NCBI GenBank assembly: GCA_031258755.1 | Contig: JAIRMK010000151.1 | Coordinates: 1-8,745, forward strand | Length of the DNA: 8,745 nucleotides | Direction of reading: 5' to 3' | Source of the DNA: Prevotellaceae bacterium | GTDB taxonomy: Bacteria > Bacteroidota > Bacteroidia > Bacteroidales > UBA932 | Shown: piece after piece, positions 1 to 5,515 of the stretch | Position numbering within the stretch: position 1 is the first letter of the stretch | Layout: each line of letters starts with the position of its first letter | Notes under the pieces: model-generated | Told to the model about the DNA's origin: nothing | Database searches by the model: none | What the model saw: only the letters and a program-made list of their open reading frames with translations | Translations under genes and position numbers: made by a program

Positions 1-329
1 AATTTGAAATCTTCACCGATTTTCAGTTGGTCTACGTAAGCCTTCGAGGCGTTAAACACCATGCGGTTGGAGAACGCCGTAACCCAGTACATCTGCATTT
101 CCACAATAAACTGGCGACCGTGATTGTCTTCACAGCGCACGTCCACGATGGAATTTTTCTTTGCCGGATTGTCGGGCACCTGCTCGGGCGAGAGGTATGT
201 GATGCTTTTTATCAGTTGCCCGGGAGATAAGGGCATCAGCGCGTTTAAGAAACTTATCAGCAAATCGGGATGTTTGCCGAAGATACGTTTAAACGTCAAG
301 TCGTTTTTAGGGTCAAGATAACGTGGCAT
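1..329 (-). CDS. Rpn family recombination-promoting nuclease / putative transposase, N-terminal part (partial)
   Basis: The minus-strand frame starts at ATG 329-327 and runs off the window at base 1, giving 109 codons. It opens MPRYLDPKNDLTFKRIFG, the typical N-terminus of the Bacteroidota Rpn/PD-(D/E)XK 'putative transposase' family. The nuclease core is visible: Asp63 in IVDVRCED, then Glu77-x-Gln79 in FIVEMQ, matching the D...ExQ arrangement of this fold. Family members are DNA endonucleases linked to RecA-independent recombination and, more recently, to phage defence; they are usually about 280-310 residues, so roughly two thirds is outside the window. The start is supported by family similarity and by an exact TATCTTTG -7 box 27 nt upstream. 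It is monocistronic as far as can be seen. Whether it is intact or one of the many degraded family copies cannot be judged. Confidence 0.9.
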   Translation of the reverse strand, partial: MPRYLDPKNDLTFKRIFGKHPDLLISFLNALMPLSPGQLIKSITYLSPEQVPDNPAKKNSIVDVRCEDNHGRQFIVEMQMYWVTAFSNRMVFNASKAYVDQLKIGEDFK

Positions 330-356
330 TTCTTGTAGATTTTCGATTTAATGCAA

Positions 357-364
357 CAAAGATA
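357..364 (-). promoter_or_regulatory. Bacteroidota -7 promoter box of the Rpn gene
   Basis: The minus strand reads TATCTTTG, an exact match to TAnnTTTG, ending 27 nt before the ATG at 329. No convincing TTTG-like -33 element is seen upstream, where the sequence is A/T-rich. Confidence 0.65.
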
Positions 365-412
365 GTTAAAAAAATCATATATCCTAAATAATCTGAAGAA
401 AAGCGGTGTTTT

Positions 413-519
413 CCCAGCCCCACCCCAGCCCTCCCCCAAGGGGAGGGAGCAGAACTCCCCCTCCTTGCCTTTCTCCCCTCTCCTTCAGGAGAGGGGCCGG
501 GGGTGAGGCCGGGGCTGGG
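413..519. repeat. Nested GC-rich inverted-repeat element between Rpn gene and glutaminyl cyclotransferase
   Basis: Outer 9-bp arms CCCAGCCCC (413-421) and GGGGCTGGG (511-519) are exact reverse complements. Inside lie two perfect hairpins: CCCTCCCC (429-436) with GGGGAGGG (440-447) around a 3-nt loop, and CCCCTCTCCT (475-484) with AGGAGAGGGG (487-496) around 2 nt. The whole could fold as a three-way structure on either strand. There is no poly-T tract next to the hairpins, so it does not look like a simple intrinsic terminator. It resembles the GC-rich REP-like intergenic elements common in Bacteroidota genomes; that family assignment is from memory. Confidence 0.7.
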
Positions 520-522
520 GGG
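493..522 (+). other. Putative G-quadruplex motif
   Basis: On the plus strand four G-runs follow each other: GGGG (493-496), GGGGG (499-503), GGGG (511-514) and GGGGGG (517-522), separated by loops of 2, 7 and 2 nt. This satisfies a strict G4 pattern with runs of at least four. It overlaps the right half of the nested inverted repeat, so hairpin and quadruplex would compete. Confidence 0.6.
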
Positions 523-525
523 AGG

Positions 526-588
526 CCATTAACCATTAACCATTAACCATTAACCATTAACCATTAACCATTAACCATTAACCATTAA
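526..588. repeat. Tandem heptamer array, 9 x CCATTAA
   Basis: Nine perfect, uninterrupted copies of CCATTAA run from 526 to 588, followed by degenerate copies (TCACTAA, TCACT) to about 600. The array begins directly at the end of a G-rich 17-mer also found at 8593-8609. Its right end contains the stop codon of the glutaminyl cyclotransferase (minus-strand TAA at 587-585). A related array in the opposite orientation lies at 8454-8481. Confidence 0.95.
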
Positions 589-1355
589 TCACTAATCACT
601 CTTAGTTCGATCTCATACAGCTTGGGCCAGTTTTTGCCGGTTACGATTAGCCGGCCGGTGGCCGCATCGTAGGCAATGCCGTTGAGCACATCGGTTTTGG
701 CGGTGCGCAGGTTGCGCGGCAGGAGGTTGGTCAGGTCGATGACGCCCACCACCGCGCCGTCTTTCGGGTCGATACGTACGATTTGGTTGGTGGTATATAC
801 GTTGGCCCATATTTCGCCGTCGATATATTCCAGCTCATTCAGGTACTGCACCGGCCTGTTCTCATTGCGCACCGTGATACGCCGCTGTTCCGCAAACGTG
901 CCGGGGTGGCGGAAGTAGAGGGTAGCCGAGCCGTCGCTCATGATGAGCTGGGCGCCGTTGGTGGTCAACCCCCAGCCCTGGGTGGGGTATTGGAACGCGC
1001 CGAGTTGCTTGAAAGTTTGTGGGTCATACACAAAACACGTGTGCTCCTGCCAGGTGAGCAGGTAGAGCTTGTTGTGCAGCACACAGGAGCCTTCGGCGAA
1101 ATATTGGCGCGGAATGTTCAACGTCTGTAACACCTTTCCCGTAGTCAAATTTGATTTGCGCAGGCTCGAATAACCATACTGTCCCGAGCTTTCATACAAT
1201 ATTCCTTCATGGAAAAATAGCCCTTGCGTGTAAGCGTTCCGGTCGTGCGGGTAACTTTTGACCACCTTATAGGTATACTGTTTCGGCGGCCGGGCGTGGG
1301 CGGTTGTCGTTACAATCATAAAGATTATCAGAAGGCGAATTGTTTTTTTCAACAT
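585..1355 (-). CDS. Glutaminyl-peptide cyclotransferase, plant-type (type I), secreted
   Basis: This 256-residue protein matches the glutamine cyclotransferase family (PF05096), a five-bladed beta-propeller that converts N-terminal glutamine of peptides to pyroglutamate with release of ammonia. Residues 1-21 form a signal peptide (basic start, LLIIFMIVTTT core, AHA cleavage site), so it should act in the periplasm. Family motifs appear in order: TQGL (43-46), LYESSGQYG (53-61) with Glu55 the likely catalytic acid, GWGLT (127-131), MSDGS (139-143), LNELE (172-176), VLNGIAYD (223-230) and TGKNWPKLYE (239-248). The length is normal. The last four residues (VISD) and the stop lie in degenerate heptamer repeat, so the extreme C-terminus has been written by repeat DNA. 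The promoter is uncertain: only 7/8 matches to the -7 box occur (TAATTTTA at 1380-1373, TACTTTTA at 1403-1396). It is divergent from pssA with 58 bp between the starts. Confidence 0.92.
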   Translation of the reverse strand: MLKKTIRLLIIFMIVTTTAHARPPKQYTYKVVKSYPHDRNAYTQGLFFHEGILYESSGQYGYSSLRKSNLTTGKVLQTLNIPRQYFAEGSCVLHNKLYLLTWQEHTCFVYDPQTFKQLGAFQYPTQGWGLTTNGAQLIMSDGSATLYFRHPGTFAEQRRITVRNENRPVQYLNELEYIDGEIWANVYTTNQIVRIDPKDGAVVGVIDLTNLLPRNLRTAKTDVLNGIAYDAATGRLIVTGKNWPKLYEIELRVISD

Positions 1356-1382
1356 GAAAAACCGTAAATGAATAAAATTAGT

Positions 1383-1390
1383 TATATTTG
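1383..1390 (+). promoter_or_regulatory. -7 promoter box of pssA-purS
   Basis: TATATTTG is an exact TAnnTTTG match, 23 nt before the pssA ATG. The leader is A-rich (GTATAAAAAAATA) with no Shine-Dalgarno sequence, as usual in this phylum. It lies in the 58-bp divergent gap shared with the cyclotransferase gene. Confidence 0.65.
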
Positions 1391-1413
1391 TTCGGTAAAA
1401 GTATAAAAAAATA

Positions 1414-2163
1414 ATGAAACCGCTTGCACATTATATCCCAAATTCGATTACTTTGTTGAATTTATTGTTCGGATGCGTGGCAGTGATCTTTGCACTGCGC
1501 GGGTGGACGAGCTTTGCGGGCTACTGTATTTTTATGGCGGCGGTGTGTGATTTCCTCGACGGATTGAGCGCCCGTTTGCTCAAGGCCTATTCCGACATGG
1601 GAAAGCAGCTCGATTCGCTGGCCGACATGGTGAGCTTTGGGGTTGCGCCCGGCGTGATGCTGTATCAGGAGATGTATCGTATTTTGTCGCCCCGCATCAC
1701 TATGGGCTTTGACACGGTAGGGTGGGAGTTGCTGATGTTCGCCCCCTTTATGCTTACCCTGTTTTCGGCGCTGCGGTTGGCCAAATTCAACATCGACGTC
1801 CGCCAGCGCGAGGGATTTTTAGGGCTACCCACACCGGCCTGCGCCTTGCTCGTGGCCGCGTTTTTGATGTATGCCCGCAACCATGCCGCACTCGATCCCT
1901 TTATTAACGTGTGGAGTATTTTGGGCGCAGTGGCGGCGCTTTCGGCGTTGATGGTGGTGAACTTGCCGATGCCGGCCATGAAATTTAAAGGGTTGGCGTG
2001 GGCGTCAAATAAATCGCGCTATGTTTTTCTTCTGCTTTGCGCCGCAATACTGCTGTTTACGCTGCTAACGGAAGAAGATTTTACCCTGACGATTGTGTTG
2101 ATTATCCTGAGCTATATGGTATATTCACTGGGTTTATACGTTGTAACCCTGTTTAAAAAATAA
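1414..2163 (+). CDS. pssA: CDP-diacylglycerol--serine O-phosphatidyltransferase
   Basis: This 249-residue integral membrane enzyme makes phosphatidylserine from CDP-diacylglycerol and L-serine, the precursor of phosphatidylethanolamine. The CDP-alcohol phosphatidyltransferase signature D-x2-DG-x2-AR-x8-G-x3-D-x3-D is complete: Asp46, Asp49-Gly50, Ala53-Arg54, Gly63, Asp67 and Asp71; the aspartates bind the catalytic metals. The motifs RLAKFN (121-126) and GLPTPA (137-142) are typical of the PssA branch rather than PgsA. About seven to eight hydrophobic segments are visible, for example at 11-28, 35-48, 107-122, 141-153, 166-183, 203-218 and 224-245. The start follows a -7 box by 23 nt. purS begins 5 nt after the stop, so the two are almost certainly cotranscribed. 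No phosphatidylserine decarboxylase gene is present in the window. Confidence 0.96.
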   Translation: MKPLAHYIPNSITLLNLLFGCVAVIFALRGWTSFAGYCIFMAAVCDFLDGLSARLLKAYSDMGKQLDSLADMVSFGVAPGVMLYQEMYRILSPRITMGFDTVGWELLMFAPFMLTLFSALRLAKFNIDVRQREGFLGLPTPACALLVAAFLMYARNHAALDPFINVWSILGAVAALSALMVVNLPMPAMKFKGLAWASNKSRYVFLLLCAAILLFTLLTEEDFTLTIVLIILSYMVYSLGLYVVTLFKK

Positions 2164-2168
2164 CTGCT

Positions 2169-2414
2169 ATGAAATTTATTGCCGAAATTAATGTGATGCC
2201 TTTGAAAGCGCTGCTCGACCCGCAGGGGAAAGCGGTAACGTCAGTGATACACAATACAGGCTTTGCCGACATTGACCAGGTGCGCGTGGGCAAACACATC
2301 ACCCTTGAAATAGAAGCCGCCGGTAAGGCCGAAGCCGAACGCCGCATCGATGAAGTATGCCGCAAGGTGCTGCACAATCCGATTATGGAAGGCTACGAGT
2401 TTACGGTGGCGTAA
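2169..2414 (+). CDS. purS: Phosphoribosylformylglycinamidine synthase, PurS subunit
   Basis: This 81-residue protein matches PurS over its full length: MKFIAEINVMP start, LDPQGKAV (17-24), the VRVGKHITLEIEA strand region (about 38-50), and the C-terminal NPIMEGYEF segment. PurS is the small accessory subunit that bridges PurQ (glutaminase) and small-type PurL in the fourth step of purine synthesis, FGAR to FGAM; it has no catalytic residues of its own. It starts 5 nt after pssA in an operon. The pairing with a phospholipid gene rather than with purQ/purL is unusual, and many Bacteroidota carry a large single-chain PurL that would not need it. A hairpin follows directly after its stop. Confidence 0.93.
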   Translation: MKFIAEINVMPLKALLDPQGKAVTSVIHNTGFADIDQVRVGKHITLEIEAAGKAEAERRIDEVCRKVLHNPIMEGYEFTVA

Positions 2415-2442
2415 AAAAGGGCGACCGAAACCGATCGCCCTT
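2413..2442 (-). terminator. Hairpin terminator, best read on the minus strand
   Basis: Perfect 8-bp arms AAGGGCGA (2417-2424) and TCGCCCTT (2435-2442) flank a 10-nt loop. On the minus strand the stem is followed by a run of six Ts (complement of A2413-2418), a standard intrinsic terminator. On the plus strand the stem follows the purS stop within 2 nt but is trailed by CATCATAC, so it would be weak for purS. It therefore fits best as the terminator of minus-strand transcription arriving from 2450-2930, perhaps working in both directions. Confidence 0.7.
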
Positions 2443-2450
2443 CATCATAC

Positions 2451-2592
2451 TTACCATCCCGGATTTTGAATCAACGTCGGGCATCGTTGTCGGGCTCCAG
2501 TCGCCTTCGTTGAAGTGGCATAGCTCGGGAAAGTGCGATAACCCTCGGGGTATCGGCCGGAAAACTGCTTTCGCGAACGGCGAAACCATTTC
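2451..2592 (-). pseudogene. Possible 3' remnant of a SusD/RagB-type gene
   Basis: One minus-strand frame ends PTLIQNPGW-stop (stop at 2453-2451). QNPGW at the very C-terminus is characteristic of SusD/RagB outer-membrane nutrient-binding lipoproteins. Eight nt past the stop lies a minus-strand intrinsic terminator, as expected for a true gene end. A different frame reads VFRPIPRG at about 2562-2539, echoing the PIP motif near SusD C-termini, but it is out of frame and about 27 codons from QNPGW instead of the usual 10-20. No SusD body is present. All three minus frames are free of stops across most of this stretch, so it may instead be structured non-coding or dispersed repeat DNA. The assignment is tentative. 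Confidence 0.3.
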
Positions 2593-2709
2593 TCAAGCGT
2601 GAGAGATAACCTCGCGGTTGTTCTTTTTCCTGTGGTCTGTATAGTGCATTATCGCAATAGCAATAAGAGAGCCAACCGAGAGAAAAGCACATAAATAAAT
2701 AAATTCCAT
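2593..2709 (-). CDS. 38-residue single-span small membrane protein
   Basis: ATG at 2709-2707 opens a 38-codon frame ending TGA at 2595-2593. Residues 3-21 are hydrophobic (FIYLCAFLSVGSLIAIAIM), followed by a strongly basic tail HRKKNNR (26-32). This is a typical layout for a small inner-membrane protein with its C-terminus in the cytoplasm. It begins 8 nt after the stop of the 62-residue membrane protein gene and should be translated from the same mRNA. I do not recognise a family. Support comes from the hydrophobic/basic layout, the tight spacing and the shared promoter; there is no homology evidence. A 73-residue frame overlapping it on the same strand (2692-2471) lacks such features. Confidence 0.5.
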   Translation of the reverse strand: MEFIYLCAFLSVGSLIAIAIMHYTDHRKKNNREVISHA

Positions 2710-2717
2710 AATAATAA

Positions 2718-2906
2718 TTATTTTTTGTTATACAAGTAAAAACCGAGCCATGCTAATATAGCGGTAGATATTGCTCCAACTGATAGTACTATCAGTTTAT
2801 TCATTTCAAGGTCTAAAATTATGCTCAATACTACACCACCGAATACTAATTTTGCAATATCAATAAAAAAATCACCTAATTTTTCTCTGATTTTTTTCCT
2901 TTCCAT
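2718..2906 (-). CDS. 62-residue two-span small membrane protein (DUF6722-like?)
   Basis: The protein has a basic N-terminus (MERKKIREKLGD), a first hydrophobic segment at about 13-31 (ending SIIL), a short acidic turn DLEMNK, a second segment at about 38-59, and a short KK tail. It resembles the short Bacteroidota membrane proteins annotated as DUF6722 with an amphipathic start before a FDIAKLVF-like segment; this is recalled and not checked. The start is well supported: an exact TATCTTTG box ends 20 nt upstream. Base composition is far more A/T-rich than lon, pssA or purD, as expected for a hydrophobic small gene or a recent arrival. It is followed after 8 nt by a 38-codon membrane-protein gene. 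Function is unknown. Confidence 0.75.
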   Translation of the reverse strand: MERKKIREKLGDFFIDIAKLVFGGVVLSIILDLEMNKLIVLSVGAISTAILAWLGFYLYNKK

Positions 2907-2926
2907 AGCCTGAAATTTAGTTCATA

Positions 2927-2934
2927 CAAAGATA
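2927..2934 (-). promoter_or_regulatory. -7 promoter box of the small membrane-protein pair
   Basis: The minus strand reads TATCTTTG, an exact TAnnTTTG match, 20 nt before the ATG at 2906. It lies 38 nt downstream of the lon stop, so the pair has its own promoter although lon read-through is also possible. Confidence 0.65.
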
Positions 2935-2972
2935 CTCTTTTTTTTGGACATAGAAAATATTTTTCCATCCTT

Positions 2973-5432
2973 TTAGCTGGGCGTAGCTGTTATCTTAAGC
3001 GGGTTGTTCACCATTTCGCCGGTAAGGGCGTAATCCAGCACATCCGACAGGGTATTTACGTATTGAAAGACGAGGCCTTTTATATAGACAGGTTTAATCT
3101 CGTTAATGTCCTTTTCGTTTTCCCGCGACAATACGATATTCTTAATACCGGCGCGTTTGGCAGCTAATATTTTTTCTTTTATGCCGCCCACCGGCAGCAC
3201 TTTTCCGCGCAGGGTGATTTCGCCGGTCATGGCGATGTTTTTACGCACCTTGCGCTGTGTAAACGCCGACGCCAGCGCTGTAGCCATAGTAATGCCGGCC
3301 GAGGGGCCGTCTTTCGGGATAGCGCCTTCGGGCACATGCAGGTGGACGTTCCACCGTTCGAACAGCTCGGGTTGCAGCCCTAATTGTTCGGCATGCGCCT
3401 TGATGTATTCGAGCGCAATAGTCGCCGATTCTTTCATGACGTCGCCTAAATTCCCGGTGAGGGTGAGGGTGCCTTTCCCCCGGCTCAGGCTGGTTTCGAC
3501 AAAAAGAATTTCGCCGCCCATTTCCGTCCACGCCAACCCGGTGACCACACCGGTGAAGTCGTTGCCCTGATACATTTCTTTCAGGAATTTGGGAGCGCCC
3601 AGTATCGTTTGGATATTCGACGCCGTAAGCGTCGGTTTCACTTTCTCGTCGAAAGCGATTTTCTTGCCGGTATAGCGCACTATTTTTGCCAACTGTTTCT
3701 CCAGTCCACGCACGCCCGATTCGCGAGTGTAGTGCTCAATAATTTTTTCAAGCACCTCGTCCGGCAGCTTCAACTTTGAAGGCTTCACACCGTGTATCTC
3801 CAGCTGTTTTGGCAGCAGGTAGCGTTTCGCGATTTCAATTTTTTCTTCAATCAAATAGCCGCTCACTTCCAGCATTTCCATGCGGTCGCGCAGCGCCGGG
3901 TGAATATTCCCGATGCTGTTGGCAGTGGTGAGAAACAACACCTTCGACAGGTCGTAGTCCACATCCAGATAGTTGTCGTGGAACGAATTATTTTGTTCGG
4001 GGTCGAGCACCTCGAGGAGCGCTGCCGCGGGGTCGCCGCGGAAATCATTGCCCACCTTGTCGATTTCATCCAAAATGATGACAGGATTTGAGGTCTGGCA
4101 TTTTTTTATCGCTTGTATGATGCGTCCCGGCATAGCGCCGATGTACGTTTTGCGGTGTCCGCGAATTTCGGCTTCATCGTGCAGGCCGCCCAGCGATATG
4201 CGCCCGAACGACCGTCCCAGCGAGCGGGCTATTGATTTTCCAAGCGACGTTTTCCCTACGCCCGGAGGGCCGTAAAGACACAGAATGGGTGACTTCAAAT
4301 CGCCTTTCAGCTTGATTATAGCCAGGTGTTCGAGGATGCGTTCTTTTACTTTCTCCAGTCCGAAGTGGTCTTCATCTAATATTTTTTCTGCATTCTTCAG
4401 GTTCAGGTTGTCTTTTGAACACGTCGCCCAGGGAAGATCAATGAGGCATTGCAGATAATTGAATTGCATGGGATAGTCGCCGTAGTGCGGGTTCATGCGT
4501 TCAATTTTCTGCATTTCCTTTTTAAAGAGCTCCGCCACTTCTTTTGGCCATTTTTTCTCTTTCGCTTTTTCCTCGAGCTCTTTCAGGTCGTCGCGTGAGC
4601 TGCCTATTCCCAGTTCATCCTGAATGGTTTTCAACTGGCTGTTGAGGTAATATTCGCGTTGTTGCTGGTTGAGCTCGGTATGTACTTTCTGCTGGATGTC
4701 GTTTTTTATTTTCAGGATATCGACTTGCCTGTTCAGCAGTTCGAGCAGTTTTAACGCGCGGTCTTTCACGCGGTCAATTTCGAGCAGCTGCTGTTTATCG
4801 GCGGCATTATCGAGTTCGAGGTTCCATGCGATGAAACTGATGAGAAATTCGCTGCTGTCGATGTTTTTAATGGCGAAGGCCGCTTCCTGCGGAAGATGCG
4901 GGGAGAGTTTCAGTATGTGCAGCGCGGCGTCGCGTACCGATTCGATAATTACGCTGTAATCCTTGTCGTTTGCCGCCGGGCGTATGTCTTTGCGCTCTTT
5001 GATGTGGGCAATAATGTAGGGATCTTCCTGAATGGTGCCGGTGATTTCAAACCGCTGCATGCCTTGCAGGATGGCGGTAACGGAGCCATCGGGCATCTCA
5101 ATGACCTTCAGAATATGGGCTATCGTTCCTGTCTTGTAGAGGTCATTGATCCCCGGATTATCTACTTTAGTGTCGCGCTGTGTAACCGCTCCCAGCAGTT
5201 TTGTCGTATTATATACTTCGCGAATGAGGGTAATGGACTTGTCGCGTCCTACGGTAATGGGGATAACGGTTCCGGAAAACAATACGGCATTACGTAAGGC
5301 CAGTAGCGGCAAATGTTTTGGTGTTTTTATCGCTTTATCTTCTACCTCCACATCCATATCGTCCACCACAATGGGAATATAATCCACATTTTCGTCCATG
5401 GGATCAGATAAAAATATATTGTTCATTTTCAT
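2973..5432 (-). CDS. lon: Lon protease, ATP-dependent endopeptidase La
   Basis: This 819-residue Lon is a complete family S16 protein that degrades misfolded and regulatory proteins in the cytoplasm as a hexamer. Order of domains: acidic N-terminal extension (about 1-38), LON substrate-binding domain (about 40-250) starting LPLLALRNAVLFSGTVIPI, coiled-coil/helical linker (about 250-340), AAA+ module with Walker A GPPGVGKTS (388-396) and Walker B VIILDEIDK (451-459), then the protease domain. The catalytic Ser711 sits in PKDGPSAG and Lys754 in GGIKEKILAAKR, 43 residues apart exactly as in the E. coli Ser679/Lys722 dyad. Length and motifs indicate a functional enzyme. The start at 5432 gives MKM; the ATG at 5426 is a possible alternative. 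It follows the DUF6427-like gene by 83 nt; that gap has an inverted repeat and no canonical -7 box, so heat or stress control through another sigma factor or repressor is possible. Confidence 0.97.
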   Translation of the reverse strand: MKMNNIFLSDPMDENVDYIPIVVDDMDVEVEDKAIKTPKHLPLLALRNAVLFSGTVIPITVGRDKSITLIREVYNTTKLLGAVTQRDTKVDNPGINDLYKTGTIAHILKVIEMPDGSVTAILQGMQRFEITGTIQEDPYIIAHIKERKDIRPAANDKDYSVIIESVRDAALHILKLSPHLPQEAAFAIKNIDSSEFLISFIAWNLELDNAADKQQLLEIDRVKDRALKLLELLNRQVDILKIKNDIQQKVHTELNQQQREYYLNSQLKTIQDELGIGSSRDDLKELEEKAKEKKWPKEVAELFKKEMQKIERMNPHYGDYPMQFNYLQCLIDLPWATCSKDNLNLKNAEKILDEDHFGLEKVKERILEHLAIIKLKGDLKSPILCLYGPPGVGKTSLGKSIARSLGRSFGRISLGGLHDEAEIRGHRKTYIGAMPGRIIQAIKKCQTSNPVIILDEIDKVGNDFRGDPAAALLEVLDPEQNNSFHDNYLDVDYDLSKVLFLTTANSIGNIHPALRDRMEMLEVSGYLIEEKIEIAKRYLLPKQLEIHGVKPSKLKLPDEVLEKIIEHYTRESGVRGLEKQLAKIVRYTGKKIAFDEKVKPTLTASNIQTILGAPKFLKEMYQGNDFTGVVTGLAWTEMGGEILFVETSLSRGKGTLTLTGNLGDVMKESATIALEYIKAHAEQLGLQPELFERWNVHLHVPEGAIPKDGPSAGITMATALASAFTQRKVRKNIAMTGEITLRGKVLPVGGIKEKILAAKRAGIKNIVLSRENEKDINEIKPVYIKGLVFQYVNTLSDVLDYALTGEMVNNPLKITATPS

Positions 5433-5445
5433 ACTAAGGTGCTAA

Positions 5446-5461
5446 TACAATAAATATGCCA
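5446..5461 (-). promoter_or_regulatory. Weak sigma-54-like sequence before lon
   Basis: The minus strand reads TGGCATATTTATTGTA. It has the sigma-54 spacing (TGGCA, then TTG eleven positions after the first T) and an intact -24 GG, but the -12 GC is GT. It ends 13 nt before the lon ATG. With the key -12 base wrong this is only a weak candidate, noted because the gap lacks a TAnnTTTG box. Confidence 0.2.
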
Positions 5462-5477
5462 CGAGGGTTTAAAGCGA

Positions 5478-5504
5478 CATTTTGGTGTTTTTAATGCCAA
5501 AATG
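5478..5504. promoter_or_regulatory. Inverted repeat upstream of lon (candidate operator)
   Basis: Perfect 8-bp arms CATTTTGG (5478-5485) and CCAAAATG (5497-5504) are separated by 11 nt. The repeat lies 45-72 nt upstream of the lon start and 11 nt past the stop of the upstream gene. It could be an operator for lon. It could also be a weak terminator for the upstream gene, though no T-run follows on the minus strand. It is itself flanked by 9-bp direct repeats GGGTTTAAA at 5465-5473 and 5512-5520. It does not match the CIRCE/HrcA site. Confidence 0.45.
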
Positions 5505-5515
5505 ACACGCCGGGT

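Noticed and set aside
526..588. Heptamer array considered as a CRISPR-like or telomere-like array
   Set aside because: The units are only 7 bp, contiguous, and have no spacers; no cas genes are nearby and this is an internal chromosomal site.
2471..2692. 73-codon minus-strand frame overlapping the 38-residue membrane protein gene
   Set aside because: It has no recognisable domain or sensible membrane layout, overlaps the better candidate on the same strand, and runs into the possible SusD remnant in a different frame.
2936..2972. Intrinsic terminator directly after lon
   Set aside because: The only symmetry (GAAAAATATTTTC-like) is A/T-only and weak, without a stable stem, so it was not annotated as a terminator.
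3106..3570. 154-codon plus-strand frame inside lon
   Set aside because: It is antisense to the Lon protease domain, which is fully conserved; the frame is a by-product of lon codon usage.
5438..5446. TTAGCACC before lon as a CIRCE (HrcA) site
   Set aside because: Only an imperfect left half is present; the matching GAGTGCTAA arm is missing at the required spacing.
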